64,000 bases of DNA from Cyclobacterium marinum DSM 745 (GTDB taxonomy: Bacteria; Bacteroidota; Bacteroidia; Cytophagales; Cyclobacteriaceae), in the NCBI RefSeq assembly GCF_000222485.1, contig NC_015914.1, positions 5,190,001-5,254,000 of the forward strand, written 5' to 3'. The notes beneath the pieces are model-generated. The model worked only from the letters and a program-made list of their open reading frames with translations, made no database searches and was not told where the DNA came from. A program made the translations under genes and the position numbers. Shown here piece after piece: positions 47,001 through 56,421 of this stretch. Each line of letters begins with the position of its first letter. The first letter of the stretch is position 1.

Positions 47001-47922
47001 TGAACGATTTCCTGTAAGGGTTCGCTATCCAAGAGAGTTGAGGGATGACCCTGAAGCATTGGGTAAAATACTAATGCCGACACCCACAGGTGCTCAAATT
47101 CCATTATCTCAAATCATTGACTTTGAATATGTAAGGGGCCCACAAGCGATAAAAAGTGAAGAAACCTTTCTGGTTGGCTATGTACTGTTTGATAAACGTG
47201 ATGGTTTCTCGGAAGTCACTGTGGTAAACGATGCTCAACGCACGATTCAGGATAAAATTGATTCAGGTGAACTGACCGTACCTGCTGGTGTGAGCTATAA
47301 GTTTTCAGGGAGTTATGAAAATCAAGTGAGGGCAGAAAAACGACTTTCTATCATTGTTCCTTTGGTATTAGGCATTGTATTTCTCATTCTTTATTTCCAG
47401 TTCCGTTCGGTATCTACTTCATTAATGGTATTTACAGGAATTGCAATGGCTTTTAGCGGTGGTTTTATCATGCTATGGCTTTATGGACAAAATTGGTTTG
47501 CAGACTTCTCAGTCTTCGGCACAAACTTTCGTGATTTATTCCAAATACATACTATTAATTTAAGTGTGGCAGTTTGGGTTGGCTTTATTGCCCTTTTTGG
47601 AATAGCTACTGACGATGGTGTATTGATGGCTACATATCTGGATCAAAGCTTTGATAGAAATAAAACAGATAATATAAAAGGAATAAGAGCGGCAACAGTA
47701 GAAGCAGGACAGCGCAGAATAAAGCCAGCAGTAATGACAACTGCCACGACCATCATTGCTTTACTACCTATCCTCACTTCTACTGGTAGAGGTTCAGATA
47801 TTATGATACCCATGGCATTGCCTGCTGTTGGTGGGATGCTATTTGCTGCCATCACTTATTTCATTGTTCCGGTGATTTACTGCTGGAGAGAAGAACGTAA
47901 AATTTTAAAAGGCCAATCATGA
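44098..47922 (+). CDS. CusA-type heavy-metal RND pump
   Basis: A 1274-residue inner-membrane proton-driven pump. The TM4 motif IAIAIGTMVDLGIILSEN (about residues 420-437) is of the Cu/Ag (CusA/SilA) type and not the CzcA type found in the first pump. It is about 230 residues longer than E. coli CusA because of extra hydrophobic segments at residues about 535-680 and a soluble insert (KPEYILNKKGHRQRFKVDK) near 780, as is usual in Bacteroidota. Its stop overlaps the TolC gene (ATGA), and the adaptor is two genes further. Confidence 0.92.
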   Translation: MLNKIIKYFLENKLVTVLVLTGFVAWGIVTAPFGWQVGALPSDPVPVDAIPDIGENQQIVFTQWAGRSPQDIEDQISYPLTTYLLGIPGVKSIRSSSIFGFSSIYIIFSEDVEFYWSRSRILEKLNSLPSGLLPDAVQPALGPDATALGQVYWYTIEGRDKNGNPTGGWDLHEIRTVQDFYVKYGLNATEGVSEVASIGGFIQEYQIDVNPDALKAYNIPLHKVMQAVQKSNKDVGAKTIEINQAEYLVRGLGYVKKVEDIEKAVVAVQDNVPIRIKDIGVVSLGPATRRGILDKDGAEVVGGVVVARYGANPLQVINNVKAKIIEIAPGLPKKTLADGRESQLTIVPFYDRSELIYETLGTLEEALSLEILITVLVVIVMVYNLRASFLISSLLPIAVLMVFIAMRYFGVDANIVALSGIAIAIGTMVDLGIILSENIIKHIDEAPPGQKLIDTIYNGASEVATAIVTAVSTTIVSFIPVFTMQAAEGKLFGPLAFTKSFALLAALIVSLLILPTLAHWFFGFNIKNKFLKKYGHYGLVLIGIISLFIGQVWTGVLLILFGIIGIVKNIEQLKNASLPTVIKFLLKYAELIIVLLGVIWLLAKYWLPLGASKSLLLNFVFVALLVGVILGGFTLLEFQYKKILTWCLNNKIKFLIIPTVLILLGVTIWLGLNSVFGFVSKGFEKVGWNVNQTKGWSAMSHTFPGIGKEFMPSLDEGSFLLMPTSMPHSGVTFNRKIVGQLDMLLTSIPEVELTVGKLGRVESALDPAPISMYENIINYKPEYILNKKGHRQRFKVDKNNRFITVSGDSLTNQEGLSKGIEAKELIADENGEYYRNWRDHIQSPDDIWNEIVKATKLPGVTSAPKLQPIETRLVMLQTGMRAPMGIKVYGPDLKTIENFGLQLENVLKEVPSVKAEAVFADRIVGKPYIHLNINRDEISRYGLNIEDVQQTIETAIGGMKITSTVEGRERFPVRVRYPRELRDDPEALGKILMPTPTGAQIPLSQIIDFEYVRGPQAIKSEETFLVGYVLFDKRDGFSEVTVVNDAQRTIQDKIDSGELTVPAGVSYKFSGSYENQVRAEKRLSIIVPLVLGIVFLILYFQFRSVSTSLMVFTGIAMAFSGGFIMLWLYGQNWFADFSVFGTNFRDLFQIHTINLSVAVWVGFIALFGIATDDGVLMATYLDQSFDRNKTDNIKGIRAATVEAGQRRIKPAVMTTATTIIALLPILTSTGRGSDIMIPMALPAVGGMLFAAITYFIVPVIYCWREERKILKGQS

Positions 47923-49151
47923 AAAAAATAATTATAATCATATTCGCGGCATTTGGCTTTTCCACATTAGTAAATGCTCAATCACTAGACGACTATTTCA
48001 AGTTAGCGGCTGAAAACAATTCAGGTTTACAAGCTAAGTACAAATCGTTTGAAGCAGCCATGCAAAAGGTGACACAAGTAAGCAGCTTGCCAGACCCCAA
48101 TCTTTCCTTCGGTTATTTCGTGGCTCCGGTGGAAACACGAGTGGGGCCGCAACGAGCAAGGTTTTCTTTGACACAAATGTTTCCATGGTTCGGCACTTTA
48201 AAAGCCCAGGAAGATGCTGCTACTTTAATGGCAGAAGCAACATATCAAGAGTTTTTAGATGCCCGAAACAAATTGTACTACCAAGTATCAGCATCATATT
48301 ATCCACTCTATGAGCTGCAAAAGTTGATTTCAATTGAAGAAGAAAATCAACGCATCCTATCCTCATACAAAGAGATAGCCACTATTCAATTTCAAAACGA
48401 TAAAGGCTCAATGGTAGATGTATTGAGGGTGGACATTATGCTCAAAGATGCAACTACTAATTTGTCTATATTGGAACAAAAGCAAAAACCTCTTGTAACT
48501 CGTTTTAATAAGCTTTTGAATCGGTCTGATGACGACAATATTGTTGTTCAGGACTCTTTATTCACTTTTAGTTTACCTGCAAACTATCGTAAAGACTCGT
48601 TACTCGCGTCCAATCCTATTCTGGATGAATTGGAGTTGAAAATTGAAGCCAGTAAAGCAAGTGAACAAGCCGCAATCAAGCAGGGTCTTCCAAAACTTGG
48701 TGTAGGCTTAGATTATGTAATCGTAGGTCAACGAACGGATATGTCTGTGCCTGACAATGGAAAAGATGCATTTATGCCAATGGTGTCTGTGAGCCTTCCA
48801 ATTTTCAGAGGAAAATATAAAGCAGCACAAAAAGAAGCTCAACTCATGCAAGAATCTTATTCCCTGCAAAGAGAAGAAGCCACCAACAGGCTAACCAGTT
48901 CCTATGACATGATTTGGTTCGAGATCCAAAAACAGGTTGAGCTGATTCAGTTATACGAAGAACAAATACAGGAGTCTAGGCAATCATTAAACCTTTTATT
49001 CTCTGCTTACAGCACTTCGGGAAAAGACTTTGAAGAAGTACTTAGGATGCAACAACAAATATTAAAGTATCAAAAAATGAAAGCTACTGCCTTGTCGGAA
49101 TACCACATCGCATTAGCAGAACTGGATTATATCACAGCTAAATCGAAATAA
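47919..49151 (+). CDS. TolC-family outer-membrane efflux protein
   Basis: A 410-residue precursor with a signal peptide ending STLVNAQ and two outer-membrane-efflux repeats, each with long helical hairpins (for example [19 protein letters not shown] and later [18 protein letters not shown]). It is the channel for the CusA-type pump encoded directly before it, with which it overlaps by 4 bases. The copper ATPase gene follows after two bases. Confidence 0.9.
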   Translation: MKKIIIIIFAAFGFSTLVNAQSLDDYFKLAAENNSGLQAKYKSFEAAMQKVTQVSSLPDPNLSFGYFVAPVETRVGPQRARFSLTQMFPWFGTLKAQEDAATLMAEATYQEFLDARNKLYYQVSASYYPLYELQKLISIEEENQRILSSYKEIATIQFQNDKGSMVDVLRVDIMLKDATTNLSILEQKQKPLVTRFNKLLNRSDDDNIVVQDSLFTFSLPANYRKDSLLASNPILDELELKIEASKASEQAAIKQGLPKLGVGLDYVIVGQRTDMSVPDNGKDAFMPMVSVSLPIFRGKYKAAQKEAQLMQESYSLQREEATNRLTSSYDMIWFEIQKQVELIQLYEEQIQESRQSLNLLFSAYSTSGKDFEEVLRMQQQILKYQKMKATALSEYHIALAELDYITAKSK

Positions 49152-49153
49152 TC

Positions 49154-51211
49154 ATGGAAAATAAACATCATAATCATACAAACGAAGATCACAAGCATAG
49201 TCATGAACACCATGACCATAGTAATCATAATAATGGCCATGAATCTCATGACCATCACCAGGGACATCATGCCCACATGATTGAAGATTTCAAAAAACGC
49301 TTTTGGATTTCTTTAGTCATCACCCTGCCTATCGTAGTGCTTGCACCAATGATACAGGGATTAATCGGTTATGAACTTCGCTTCAATGGTGATCGATATG
49401 TTCAATTCGTGCTTTCATCCATTATTTTCTTTTATGGAGGTTGGCCATTCCTAAAAGGTCTCGCAGATGAAGTAAAAAAGAAAGCTCCGGGTATGATGAC
49501 TTTGATTGCTTTAGCTATTTCAGTAGCCTATTTCTACAGTTCAGCTGTAGTATTTGGACTTGGTGGCAAAATCTTCTTTTGGGAACTCGCCAGCTTAATC
49601 GTCATCATGCTATTAGGCCACTGGATAGAGATGAAATCCGTTATGGGAGCTTCCAATGCCTTGCAGGAATTGGCCAAAATGATGCCTTCAACAGCTCGCA
49701 GAATTAAAGAAGATGGGGAGCATGAAGATGTGCCTATTGATAATTTAAAAGGCAATGACACCATACTGGTAAGACCAGGCGAAAAAATCCCTGCTGATGG
49801 TATCGTATTGGAAGGTGAAAGTCATGTAAATGAGTCCATGCTTACTGGGGAATCAAAACCAGTAACCAAACATAAAAATGATCAGGTTATTGGTGGTTCG
49901 GTCAATGACAATGGCACACTTAAAATCAAAGTTAGGCACATAGGAGAAGACTCATACCTGTCAAAGGTTATAGGTATGGTGAAGGAAGCTCAGGCAACCA
50001 AATCTAAAACTCAAAATCTGGCAGATAAAGCCGCTGCATGGTTATTCTACATCGCTTTAGGAGCAGGTATGACCACACTTGTAGTATGGTTAAGCCTCGG
50101 TAAAGACTTTGAATATGCATTAGAACGCATGGTAACCGTCATGATCATCTCATGTCCTCATGCTCTGGGTTTAGCTGTTCCTCTGGTAGTGGCCATTTCC
50201 ACCGCTGTTTCTGCTAAAAACGGATTATTGATCAGAAACCGAACGGCATTTGAGAATGCACGGAAAATAACCGCAATTATATTCGACAAGACAGGTACTT
50301 TAACCAAAGGTGAATTTGGGGTAACACGGTTTAAAAGTACTTTGGACAAGTACTCGGACAATGAATTACTTCAAATTGCTGCGTCTATAGAAAATAGTTC
50401 TGAGCATCCTATAGCGGCAGGTATCGTTCGTAAGGCAAAAGCAAATGATTTGGCTTTACAAGAGCCTGAGAACTTCCAAAATATTACAGGAAAAGGAATC
50501 AAGGCAAACCTCAAAGGACAGGAAATCAAGATTATTAGTCCGGGAATGCTTAATGAACAGGGAATTGACACCCCTTCTGATGCTTTTAAAACAGAGGATG
50601 AAACGGTAGTATTTGTTTTGATTGACAATTCATTGGCAGGATACATTGCCCTTGCAGACGAAATTCGACCAGAATCTTTATCAGCAATAAATACGCTAAA
50701 AGAGAGAGGTATAAAAGTTTACATGGCAACAGGTGATAACCAGCAAGTGGCAAAAGCAGTTAGCCAGCAACTCTCTTTGGACAACTTCTATGCAGAAGTA
50801 CTCCCCGAAGACAAACAACGCATCATTAAAGAGCTTCAGGAAAAAGGTGAATTTGTAGCCATGACGGGTGATGGTGTAAATGATGCCCCTGCTCTTGCAC
50901 AGGCTAATGTGGGGATTGCCGTTGGTTCGGGCACAGATGTAGCAGCCGAAACGGCTGATATTGTTTTGGTCAACAGTAACCCGAAAGACATTGCCAATTT
51001 GATTCTTTTCGGTGCGGCTACTTACAAAAAAATGATGCAAAACTTATGGTGGGCAGCAGGTTACAACATTGTAGCCGTTCCTTTAGCTGCTGGTGTTTTG
51101 GCAGGTGTTGGGATTATTCTCAGCCCTGCCATCGGTGCGGTTCTAATGAGCCTTAGCACTGTGATAGTTGCTTTCAATGCACAATTATTAAAAAGACAAA
51201 TCAAGAATTAA
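49154..51211 (+). CDS. copB: CopB-type copper-translocating P-type ATPase
   Basis: A 685-residue P1B ATPase with a His-rich N-terminus ([18 protein letters not shown]) in place of HMA domains. TM6 holds [14 protein letters not shown], the CPH motif of the P1B-3 (CopB, Cu2+/Ag) class. The phosphorylation site is [13 protein letters not shown] (Asp near 378), and the hinge reads [15 protein letters not shown]. It exports Cu or Ag across the inner membrane for the CusA system to carry on. It is complete and of normal length. Confidence 0.93.
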   Translation: MENKHHNHTNEDHKHSHEHHDHSNHNNGHESHDHHQGHHAHMIEDFKKRFWISLVITLPIVVLAPMIQGLIGYELRFNGDRYVQFVLSSIIFFYGGWPFLKGLADEVKKKAPGMMTLIALAISVAYFYSSAVVFGLGGKIFFWELASLIVIMLLGHWIEMKSVMGASNALQELAKMMPSTARRIKEDGEHEDVPIDNLKGNDTILVRPGEKIPADGIVLEGESHVNESMLTGESKPVTKHKNDQVIGGSVNDNGTLKIKVRHIGEDSYLSKVIGMVKEAQATKSKTQNLADKAAAWLFYIALGAGMTTLVVWLSLGKDFEYALERMVTVMIISCPHALGLAVPLVVAISTAVSAKNGLLIRNRTAFENARKITAIIFDKTGTLTKGEFGVTRFKSTLDKYSDNELLQIAASIENSSEHPIAAGIVRKAKANDLALQEPENFQNITGKGIKANLKGQEIKIISPGMLNEQGIDTPSDAFKTEDETVVFVLIDNSLAGYIALADEIRPESLSAINTLKERGIKVYMATGDNQQVAKAVSQQLSLDNFYAEVLPEDKQRIIKELQEKGEFVAMTGDGVNDAPALAQANVGIAVGSGTDVAAETADIVLVNSNPKDIANLILFGAATYKKMMQNLWWAAGYNIVAVPLAAGVLAGVGIILSPAIGAVLMSLSTVIVAFNAQLLKRQIKN

Positions 51212-51212
51212 G

Positions 51213-52991
51213 ATGAAAAATATAAATAAAACAACAGTAATTATAGCCATAAGCACAATGGCTATCGGCTTGCTACTTGGCTGGATAATTTTCGGAAGAT
51301 CCAATGAAAACCAAACGGATGAACATAACCATACTGCAATGGCAGATTCCGAAACAATTTGGACATGCTCTATGCATCCACAGATCAGGAAGAGTGAATC
51401 AGGCGATTGTCCTATTTGTGGTATGGACTTGATTCCTTTGGAATCCACAGATGGTGAATTAGACCCTATGGCAGTGAGCATGTCACCAACTGCCATGCAG
51501 TTGGCACAGATTCAAACTATGGTGGTTAATAAGGGTAAGGCTGATAAATCAATTCGTCTAAATGGAAAAGTACAGGCAGATGAACGTTTGCTATCTACCC
51601 AATCTTCACACATCCCAGGCAGGATTGAAAAGCTTTCAGTCAATTTTACAGGAGAATTTGTGTCGGCAGGTCAGGTTTTGGCAAATGTGTATTCCCCTGA
51701 ATTGGTGACTGCACAAGAAGAATTGTTTGAAGCCAAAAAAATAAAAGAAACACAGCCTGCATTGTTTAATGCTGCCAAAGAAAAATTGAAAAACTGGAAA
51801 CTCTCAGACAAACAGATTGATCAGATAGTCAAATCAAATAAGACCATAGAACAGTTTCCAATTCTCGCCAATGTTTCAGGATATGTAACTAAAAAAATGG
51901 TCAATCTGGGTGACTATATCAAACAAGGGGAAGCCTTATATGAAATAGCGGACTTATCTAAAGTATGGGTGCTTTTTGATGTGTATGAGACAGATATGAC
52001 TTGGATAAACAAAGGTGATGCGGTGATATACACAGTGCAATCAATACCTGGTAAAACATTTAAAGGAAAAATTAGCTACATCGATCCTGTTATCGATCCA
52101 AAGACCAGAGTGGCAAAAGCAAGACTTGAAGCAACAAACAAAGGTTTAATGCTCAAACCAGAAATGTTCACAACTGGAACGATAGAAGCAAAAACCAATA
52201 CCAATTATACATCCTTAACTGTCCCTAAAACTGCTGTAATGTGGACGGGCAAACGCTCTGTAGTTTATGTGATGCAAATGTCAGCTCAAGGTGTAAGTTT
52301 CATCATGCGAGAAGTTACTTTGGGTCCAGAATTAGGTGAAAGTTATGTGATTGAAGATGGCTTGCAGCCTGGTGAAGAAATTGCAATCAATGGTACCTTC
52401 AGTATTGATGCAGCAGCACAATTAGCAGGCAAACCAAGTATGATGAACCCGGAAGGTGGTGTAGCCATGACTGGCCACAACCATGGGGGAAATACCAATT
52501 CAAATATGGAAAAAATGCCTGTTTCATCTAAGAAAACAACAATATCAGAGGATGCCAAAAAGTCTTTACAACCACTTTTTGACAACTACTTCAAATTGAA
52601 GATTGCATTGGCCAGTGATGATTTTGAAAAAGCAAAAGCATCGGGCGTGGCGATGAACAACTCCTTAGGAAAGATTGATATGAACCTTTTTAAAGGAGAT
52701 GCACACTCTTTATGGATGCAACAGTCAACTGCGTTGAAAACAGTTTTACAGCACATCGAACATCTTGGTGACATCAAAGCCATTCGAGAAAAGTTCATCA
52801 GCATATCCAATTCAATGATAGCAACAGCAGAATCTTTTGATCCTTTATCTACTACTATTTATGTTCAGCATTGCCCAATGGCAGGCTCTAACAATGGAGC
52901 AGATTGGTTGAGTCTGGATAAAGAAATTCAAAATCCATATTTCGGAGAGTCAATGCTTTCTTGTGGCGAAAACACCAAAACAATAAAATGA
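51213..52991 (+). CDS. CusB-like adaptor with metal-binding N-terminus and DUF3347 C-terminus
   Basis: A 592-residue membrane-fusion protein that starts one base after copB. The N-terminal anchor (residues 9-28) is followed by a heavy-metal-binding domain (WTCSMHPQIRK, then CPICGMDLIPL, residues about 50-73). HlyD coiled coil, lipoyl and barrel domains follow at about 110-400. A DUF3347 domain with VQHCPMAG and a final SMLSCGE fills residues about 450-590. It connects the CusA-type pump to TolC. The same DUF3347 is encoded separately two genes downstream. Confidence 0.9.
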   Translation: MKNINKTTVIIAISTMAIGLLLGWIIFGRSNENQTDEHNHTAMADSETIWTCSMHPQIRKSESGDCPICGMDLIPLESTDGELDPMAVSMSPTAMQLAQIQTMVVNKGKADKSIRLNGKVQADERLLSTQSSHIPGRIEKLSVNFTGEFVSAGQVLANVYSPELVTAQEELFEAKKIKETQPALFNAAKEKLKNWKLSDKQIDQIVKSNKTIEQFPILANVSGYVTKKMVNLGDYIKQGEALYEIADLSKVWVLFDVYETDMTWINKGDAVIYTVQSIPGKTFKGKISYIDPVIDPKTRVAKARLEATNKGLMLKPEMFTTGTIEAKTNTNYTSLTVPKTAVMWTGKRSVVYVMQMSAQGVSFIMREVTLGPELGESYVIEDGLQPGEEIAINGTFSIDAAAQLAGKPSMMNPEGGVAMTGHNHGGNTNSNMEKMPVSSKKTTISEDAKKSLQPLFDNYFKLKIALASDDFEKAKASGVAMNNSLGKIDMNLFKGDAHSLWMQQSTALKTVLQHIEHLGDIKAIREKFISISNSMIATAESFDPLSTTIYVQHCPMAGSNNGADWLSLDKEIQNPYFGESMLSCGENTKTIK

Positions 52992-53119
52992 AAGAGTGTT
53001 GCAAAATCGGAGACAATGCACCTCCCTCAATATTTAATAAATGGGCTTCCAGAATAATATGGGGTATCATATCCTTCATCGTTCTTGGCTTATCACTAAT
53101 TCAAATGTTTAACTTCTAA
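52988..53119 (+). CDS. 43-residue single-span membrane protein
   Basis: The ATG at 52988 overlaps the adaptor stop (ATGA) and opens a frame of 43 codons: MKECCKIGDNAPPS, then one hydrophobic span (IIWGIISFIVLGLSLIQMF). The N-terminal Cys pair may bind metal. The DUF3347 gene starts 11 bases after its stop. Overlap, position and composition favour a real gene, possibly a small metal-transport partner, although no family was recognised. Confidence 0.55.
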   Translation: MKECCKIGDNAPPSIFNKWASRIIWGIISFIVLGLSLIQMFNF

Positions 53120-53130
53120 ATTTTAATACA

Positions 53131-53748
53131 ATGAAAAAATCAAATTCAATCTTAACACTCGCTTTAGTAGCAGGTCTCTCATTTTCGCTTCTTGCCTGCG
53201 GAAATAGTAAATCAACCGATCATAACGATGATAATACTGAACATGATCATAGTGGTATCGATCATGCAGCCGAGCATAAAATGCCCGATGGTTCAGTTAT
53301 GGAAATGAGCGAAAACAAATCCATTTCTCAATTGATCGATCAATACCTCGCAATTAAAAATGCCTTGGTACAAGACGATTCAAAAGCTGCTGCAAGTGCG
53401 GGTCAAAAACTTGCAGAAGAGGCTTCAAGTATAGACGTTAACACTTTTGAAGTGTCCAAGCAGCCCGAGATTAAGGAAATATTGGAAGTAGTAAAAGAAC
53501 ATGGTGAACACATTGCTAAAAGCGAAATAGCTCATCAACGTGAGCATTTTGAAGGCATGGCAAAAGATTTCATGGACTTGCTTGCAATCACAGGAACGGA
53601 CAGAACACTTTATCAACAGTATTGCCCGATGTACGACAAGGGAAAAGGGGGTAGTTGGCTGAGTGATTCTCAAGAGATCAAAAACCCATTGTTTGGCAGC
53701 AAAATGCTGACTTGTGGTTCGGTGAAAGAAACCATTTCAATGAAATGA
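53131..53748 (+). CDS. DUF3347 lipoprotein
   Basis: A 205-residue precursor with a lipoprotein signal (lipobox LLACG). A His/Asp-rich segment follows (TEHDHSGIDHAAEHKM). The DUF3347 fold covers residues about 65-200 and ends with YCPMYDKGKGG and MLTCGS, the same Cys/Met pattern as in the preceding adaptor. It is a likely periplasmic copper- or silver-binding protein. It overlaps the next gene by ATGA. Confidence 0.85.
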   Translation: MKKSNSILTLALVAGLSFSLLACGNSKSTDHNDDNTEHDHSGIDHAAEHKMPDGSVMEMSENKSISQLIDQYLAIKNALVQDDSKAAASAGQKLAEEASSIDVNTFEVSKQPEIKEILEVVKEHGEHIAKSEIAHQREHFEGMAKDFMDLLAITGTDRTLYQQYCPMYDKGKGGSWLSDSQEIKNPLFGSKMLTCGSVKETISMK

Positions 53749-54206
53749 AAAAATGGCTTAAATTATCTCTATGGATAGTTTTAATTGTGTTGGTGGGGAT
53801 TCAATTTGTCCCCGTCCAACGCAATGAAATAGAACCAGTTACCAATGCTGATTTTATTGAGCATTACGAGTCTCCAGTTGTCATTGGAAATATTATCCGA
53901 GCATCCTGTTATGATTGTCATAGCAACCAAACCAAATACCCATGGTACAGTAATGTTCAACCTATAGGCTTTCTTTTACAGAATCATATTTCAGAAGGAA
54001 AATCTGAATTAAACCTATCAGAATTTGGTCTTCTATCAAATCGTATGAAACGGACAAAACTAAAATCAATTCTAAGTCAAATTGATAACGATAAAATGCC
54101 AATGCCATCCTACCTATTTCTTCATTCAGAAGCCAAACTGGATTCGCTAAAAAAAACTCTTTTGGTTAGTTACTTTGATTCAATATTAGTTGATATTGAT
54201 AGGTGA
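53745..54206 (+). CDS. Heme-binding domain protein (haem_bd family)
   Basis: A 153-residue protein with an N-terminal membrane span (residues 3-20). The cytochrome-type motif CYDCHSNQTKYPWYS, a CxxCH, is near residue 55, which indicates covalent heme attachment in the periplasm. The ATG at 53745 overlaps the DUF3347 stop and gives the normal start; the longer frame is a shadow. Its role in metal resistance is unknown; electron transfer or metal reduction is possible. Confidence 0.82.
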   Translation: MKKWLKLSLWIVLIVLVGIQFVPVQRNEIEPVTNADFIEHYESPVVIGNIIRASCYDCHSNQTKYPWYSNVQPIGFLLQNHISEGKSELNLSEFGLLSNRMKRTKLKSILSQIDNDKMPMPSYLFLHSEAKLDSLKKTLLVSYFDSILVDIDR

Positions 54207-54229
54207 AAAAAAAACCTTTGTTTTTTATA

Positions 54230-55027
54230 ATGGAAAAATCTGTATTCAAAATATCACAAATGGATTGCCCTTCTGAGGAACAAATGATTCGGATGAAATT
54301 GGATGGAATAAACGAAATCAAACAACTTGAATTTGAGATACCTCAAAGGAAACTAACCATATTTCACATTGGCAATACTACGGAAATTGAAAGGATATTA
54401 GCAGAACTAAAATTAGGTTCAAAACTAATATCAAACACACAATCACAGGTAGTAATTGATGTAGAATCAGACCCAAGCAACCAACGAAAAATCCTTTGGG
54501 CTGTTCTTATCATCAATTTTGTCTTTTTTGTTCTTGAAATGCTATTCGGCTTGATTTCTAAATCTATGGGGTTGGTGGCAGATTCTTTGGATATGCTAGC
54601 AGATTCGTTAGTGTATGCATTAAGCTTACTGGCAGTAGGTCAAACATTAATTCGTAAAAAGAAAGTAGCTAAACTAAGTGGGTACTTTCAAATGTCATTA
54701 GCTCTATTTGGTTTATTGGAAGTCATTAGACGTTTTGTAGGATCTGATGGCATACCGATTTTTCAAAACATGATTATCATATCCTTTTTAGCTCTTTTGG
54801 CAAATTCCGTTTCACTTTACCTGATTCAAAAGGCGAAGAGCAAAGAAGCACACATGCAAGCTTCTGCAATTTTTACTTCCAATGATATTATCATCAATTT
54901 AGGTGTAATTTTGGCTGGAGGCTTAGTCTACTATTTTGAAAGTAAAATACCTGACTTAGTTATTGGTTCTGTTGTTTTCATTATTGTATTTAGAGGAGCA
55001 ACAAGGATTTTAAGATTAGCGAAATAA
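54230..55027 (+). CDS. CDF-like cation transporter with HMA-like N-terminus, copy 2
   Basis: A 265-residue paralogue of the gene at 40221 with the same layout: N-terminal FKISQMDCPSEEQMIRMKL, TM2 site MGLVADSLDMLADSLVYA, and HMQASAIFTSNDIIIN later. It is clearly more AT-rich at synonymous positions than copy 1. The ATG at 54230 aligns with the start of copy 1; a GTG 27 bases upstream is the alternative. It ends the copper cluster, and a long non-coding region follows. Confidence 0.8.
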   Translation: MEKSVFKISQMDCPSEEQMIRMKLDGINEIKQLEFEIPQRKLTIFHIGNTTEIERILAELKLGSKLISNTQSQVVIDVESDPSNQRKILWAVLIINFVFFVLEMLFGLISKSMGLVADSLDMLADSLVYALSLLAVGQTLIRKKKVAKLSGYFQMSLALFGLLEVIRRFVGSDGIPIFQNMIIISFLALLANSVSLYLIQKAKSKEAHMQASAIFTSNDIIINLGVILAGGLVYYFESKIPDLVIGSVVFIIVFRGATRILRLAK

Positions 55028-55974
55028 CCCCACCCTCACCCATGTGCTTCCAGTAGGTTCATTGCATTCGTTCGTACCTCACTCTTTACATTCACCCACT
55101 TCCTGCACCACACAGCAAGAGCACTCCTTCATTCCTTTCCGTTGCACTCCAATCCATTCAGTCATACACTTGCTTTTCCCAACGCACACCCCAACGCAGG
55201 TAAAGCGGTGTTCGTCAATCGTTCCGTTTTGTTCCGCAAAAACATATCTGCAAGGGTAAAATGTACTCCCTTCGGTCGCCCTTGCATATACCGTTCACTT
55301 ACCAGGTGGTTTGTGCTCCAGTAGGTGCTCACCACCTGCCGTTCACTTGTTTTGCTTCACACACTACTCTCAATCCTCACTTGCAGCTACTTCATCCCCC
55401 CAAACCCCAATAAGGTGTTCGCTGTACTCACAGAAGAATTAAATTGGGGGTCTGTCGCTGCATGTGTTTTTGCTCGCCTGCGGGTCGCTGCGGGCTAATC
55501 GGGCTGTCATGCTTTTTGCAGTTAATCCAGTGCCTACAGTAGCTTCATTTCAGTCTCTCGTTCCTCTTTCCTTGCATTCAGCCACTTTCAGCACCCCACA
55601 CAAGAGTAGCTCATTCATTTCACTCAACGAGCCGACACAGTTCCATTTCGCAATCCGTCTGTTATGCCTTCAATTAGTATTTGGTGGATTAATTATGATG
55701 TCAAATACTCCACCACTAATAACCGCCAGTAATTGCTCCACTCCATCCAACAAATCGTTTCGTTCCGTTCAATCGCTACCCTTGCCTTTCCCGACCCTAA
55801 AGCAAAAAATCACGCCAGCCCTGCCGTAAACGGTAGCTGTCTGCCGCCCTCATTCTTCGGGCTTTTGCAGCCACCACCCTTGCTCCACTCGCAGGCGGCT
55901 CGCATAAATGGCTACGCCTTAGTTTACCTGCGTTCACACAGCAATTGTAATCAAACTTATCTCTGATTTATATA
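55028..55974. other. Pyrimidine-rich, structured non-coding region; possible transfer origin
   Basis: About 950 bases contain no credible gene; the longest frames are Pro/Ser/Cys-rich translations with no family. The plus strand is rich in C and T. Local structure includes CAGGTGGT (55303-55310) with ACCACCTG (55331-55338) flanked by two CCGTTCACTT copies, nested AGTATTTG/CAAATACT and TGGTGGA/TCCACCA arms at 55676-55715, and CTGCCGT/ACGGTAG at 55821-55836. Regions like this lie between modules of Bacteroidota elements; an oriT or other mobilisation site is possible. Confidence 0.45.
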
Positions 55975-55992
55975 TTTAAGTATTTGCTTAAA
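55975..55992 (+). promoter_or_regulatory. ArsR-type operator 1
   Basis: TTTAAG-N6-CTTAAA, perfect arms, lies 61 bases before the arsR-type ATG. It matches operator 2 exactly in arms and spacing, and resembles the 12-2-12 sites of ArsR/SmtB repressors. Confidence 0.7.
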
Positions 55993-56023
55993 CATTAAAC
56001 TATTATTCCTTTCTTTACGTTTA

Positions 56024-56041
56024 TTTAAGCAATCTCTTAAA
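56024..56041 (+). promoter_or_regulatory. ArsR-type operator 2
   Basis: A second TTTAAG-N6-CTTAAA, centred 49 bp after the first and 12 bases before the ATG. Two identical sites suggest cooperative repression of the mercury unit by the regulator encoded next. Confidence 0.72.
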
Positions 56042-56052
56042 TACGATTAGAT

Positions 56053-56421
56053 ATGACCAAAACATGTATAAGAGTTTATGCGGATGAACAACAGATCAAG
56101 CAGTGTAAGCAAGACATTGAAAAAGTAGATGAGGCAATAATCCGAATAGCAAGAGCACTCAACCTCGCTGGTAATGAAGTACGACTGAAAATGCTGTTTC
56201 TATTGGACAAGGAATCCAAAATGTGTCCATGTGATCTTAGCGATATTCTGGGTATGACAGTTCCTGCCATTTCTCAGCATTTGCGAAAGCTAAAAGACGC
56301 AGGGCTTGTTGAAACAAACAAAGTAGGACAAACAATTTTTTACTCTATTTCTGAATCCAACAACCTCATTCTGAATCCAATATTTAAGCTGTTAGAACCA
56401 GAAAATGAATCAGTACTATGA
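56053..56421 (+). CDS. ArsR/SmtB-family metalloregulator of the mercury unit
   Basis: A 122-residue winged-helix repressor. The HTH reads MCPCDLSDILGMTVPAISQH and is followed by KLKDAGLVETNKVGQTIFY. The Cys pair of CPC in the recognition-helix region and the Cys residues near the N-terminus (TKTCIRVY, QIKQCKQD) may bind Hg or another soft metal. Its stop overlaps merTP (ATGA). The twin operators upstream point to autoregulation. Confidence 0.85.
   Translation: MTKTCIRVYADEQQIKQCKQDIEKVDEAIIRIARALNLAGNEVRLKMLFLLDKESKMCPCDLSDILGMTVPAISQHLRKLKDAGLVETNKVGQTIFYSISESNNLILNPIFKLLEPENESVL

Noticed and set aside
55044..55966. Several frames of 60-121 residues in the pyrimidine-rich tract
   Set aside because: Translations are Pro/Ser/His/Cys-rich with no domain pattern, and the frames overlap each other. 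The nucleotide bias alone explains the lack of stops.
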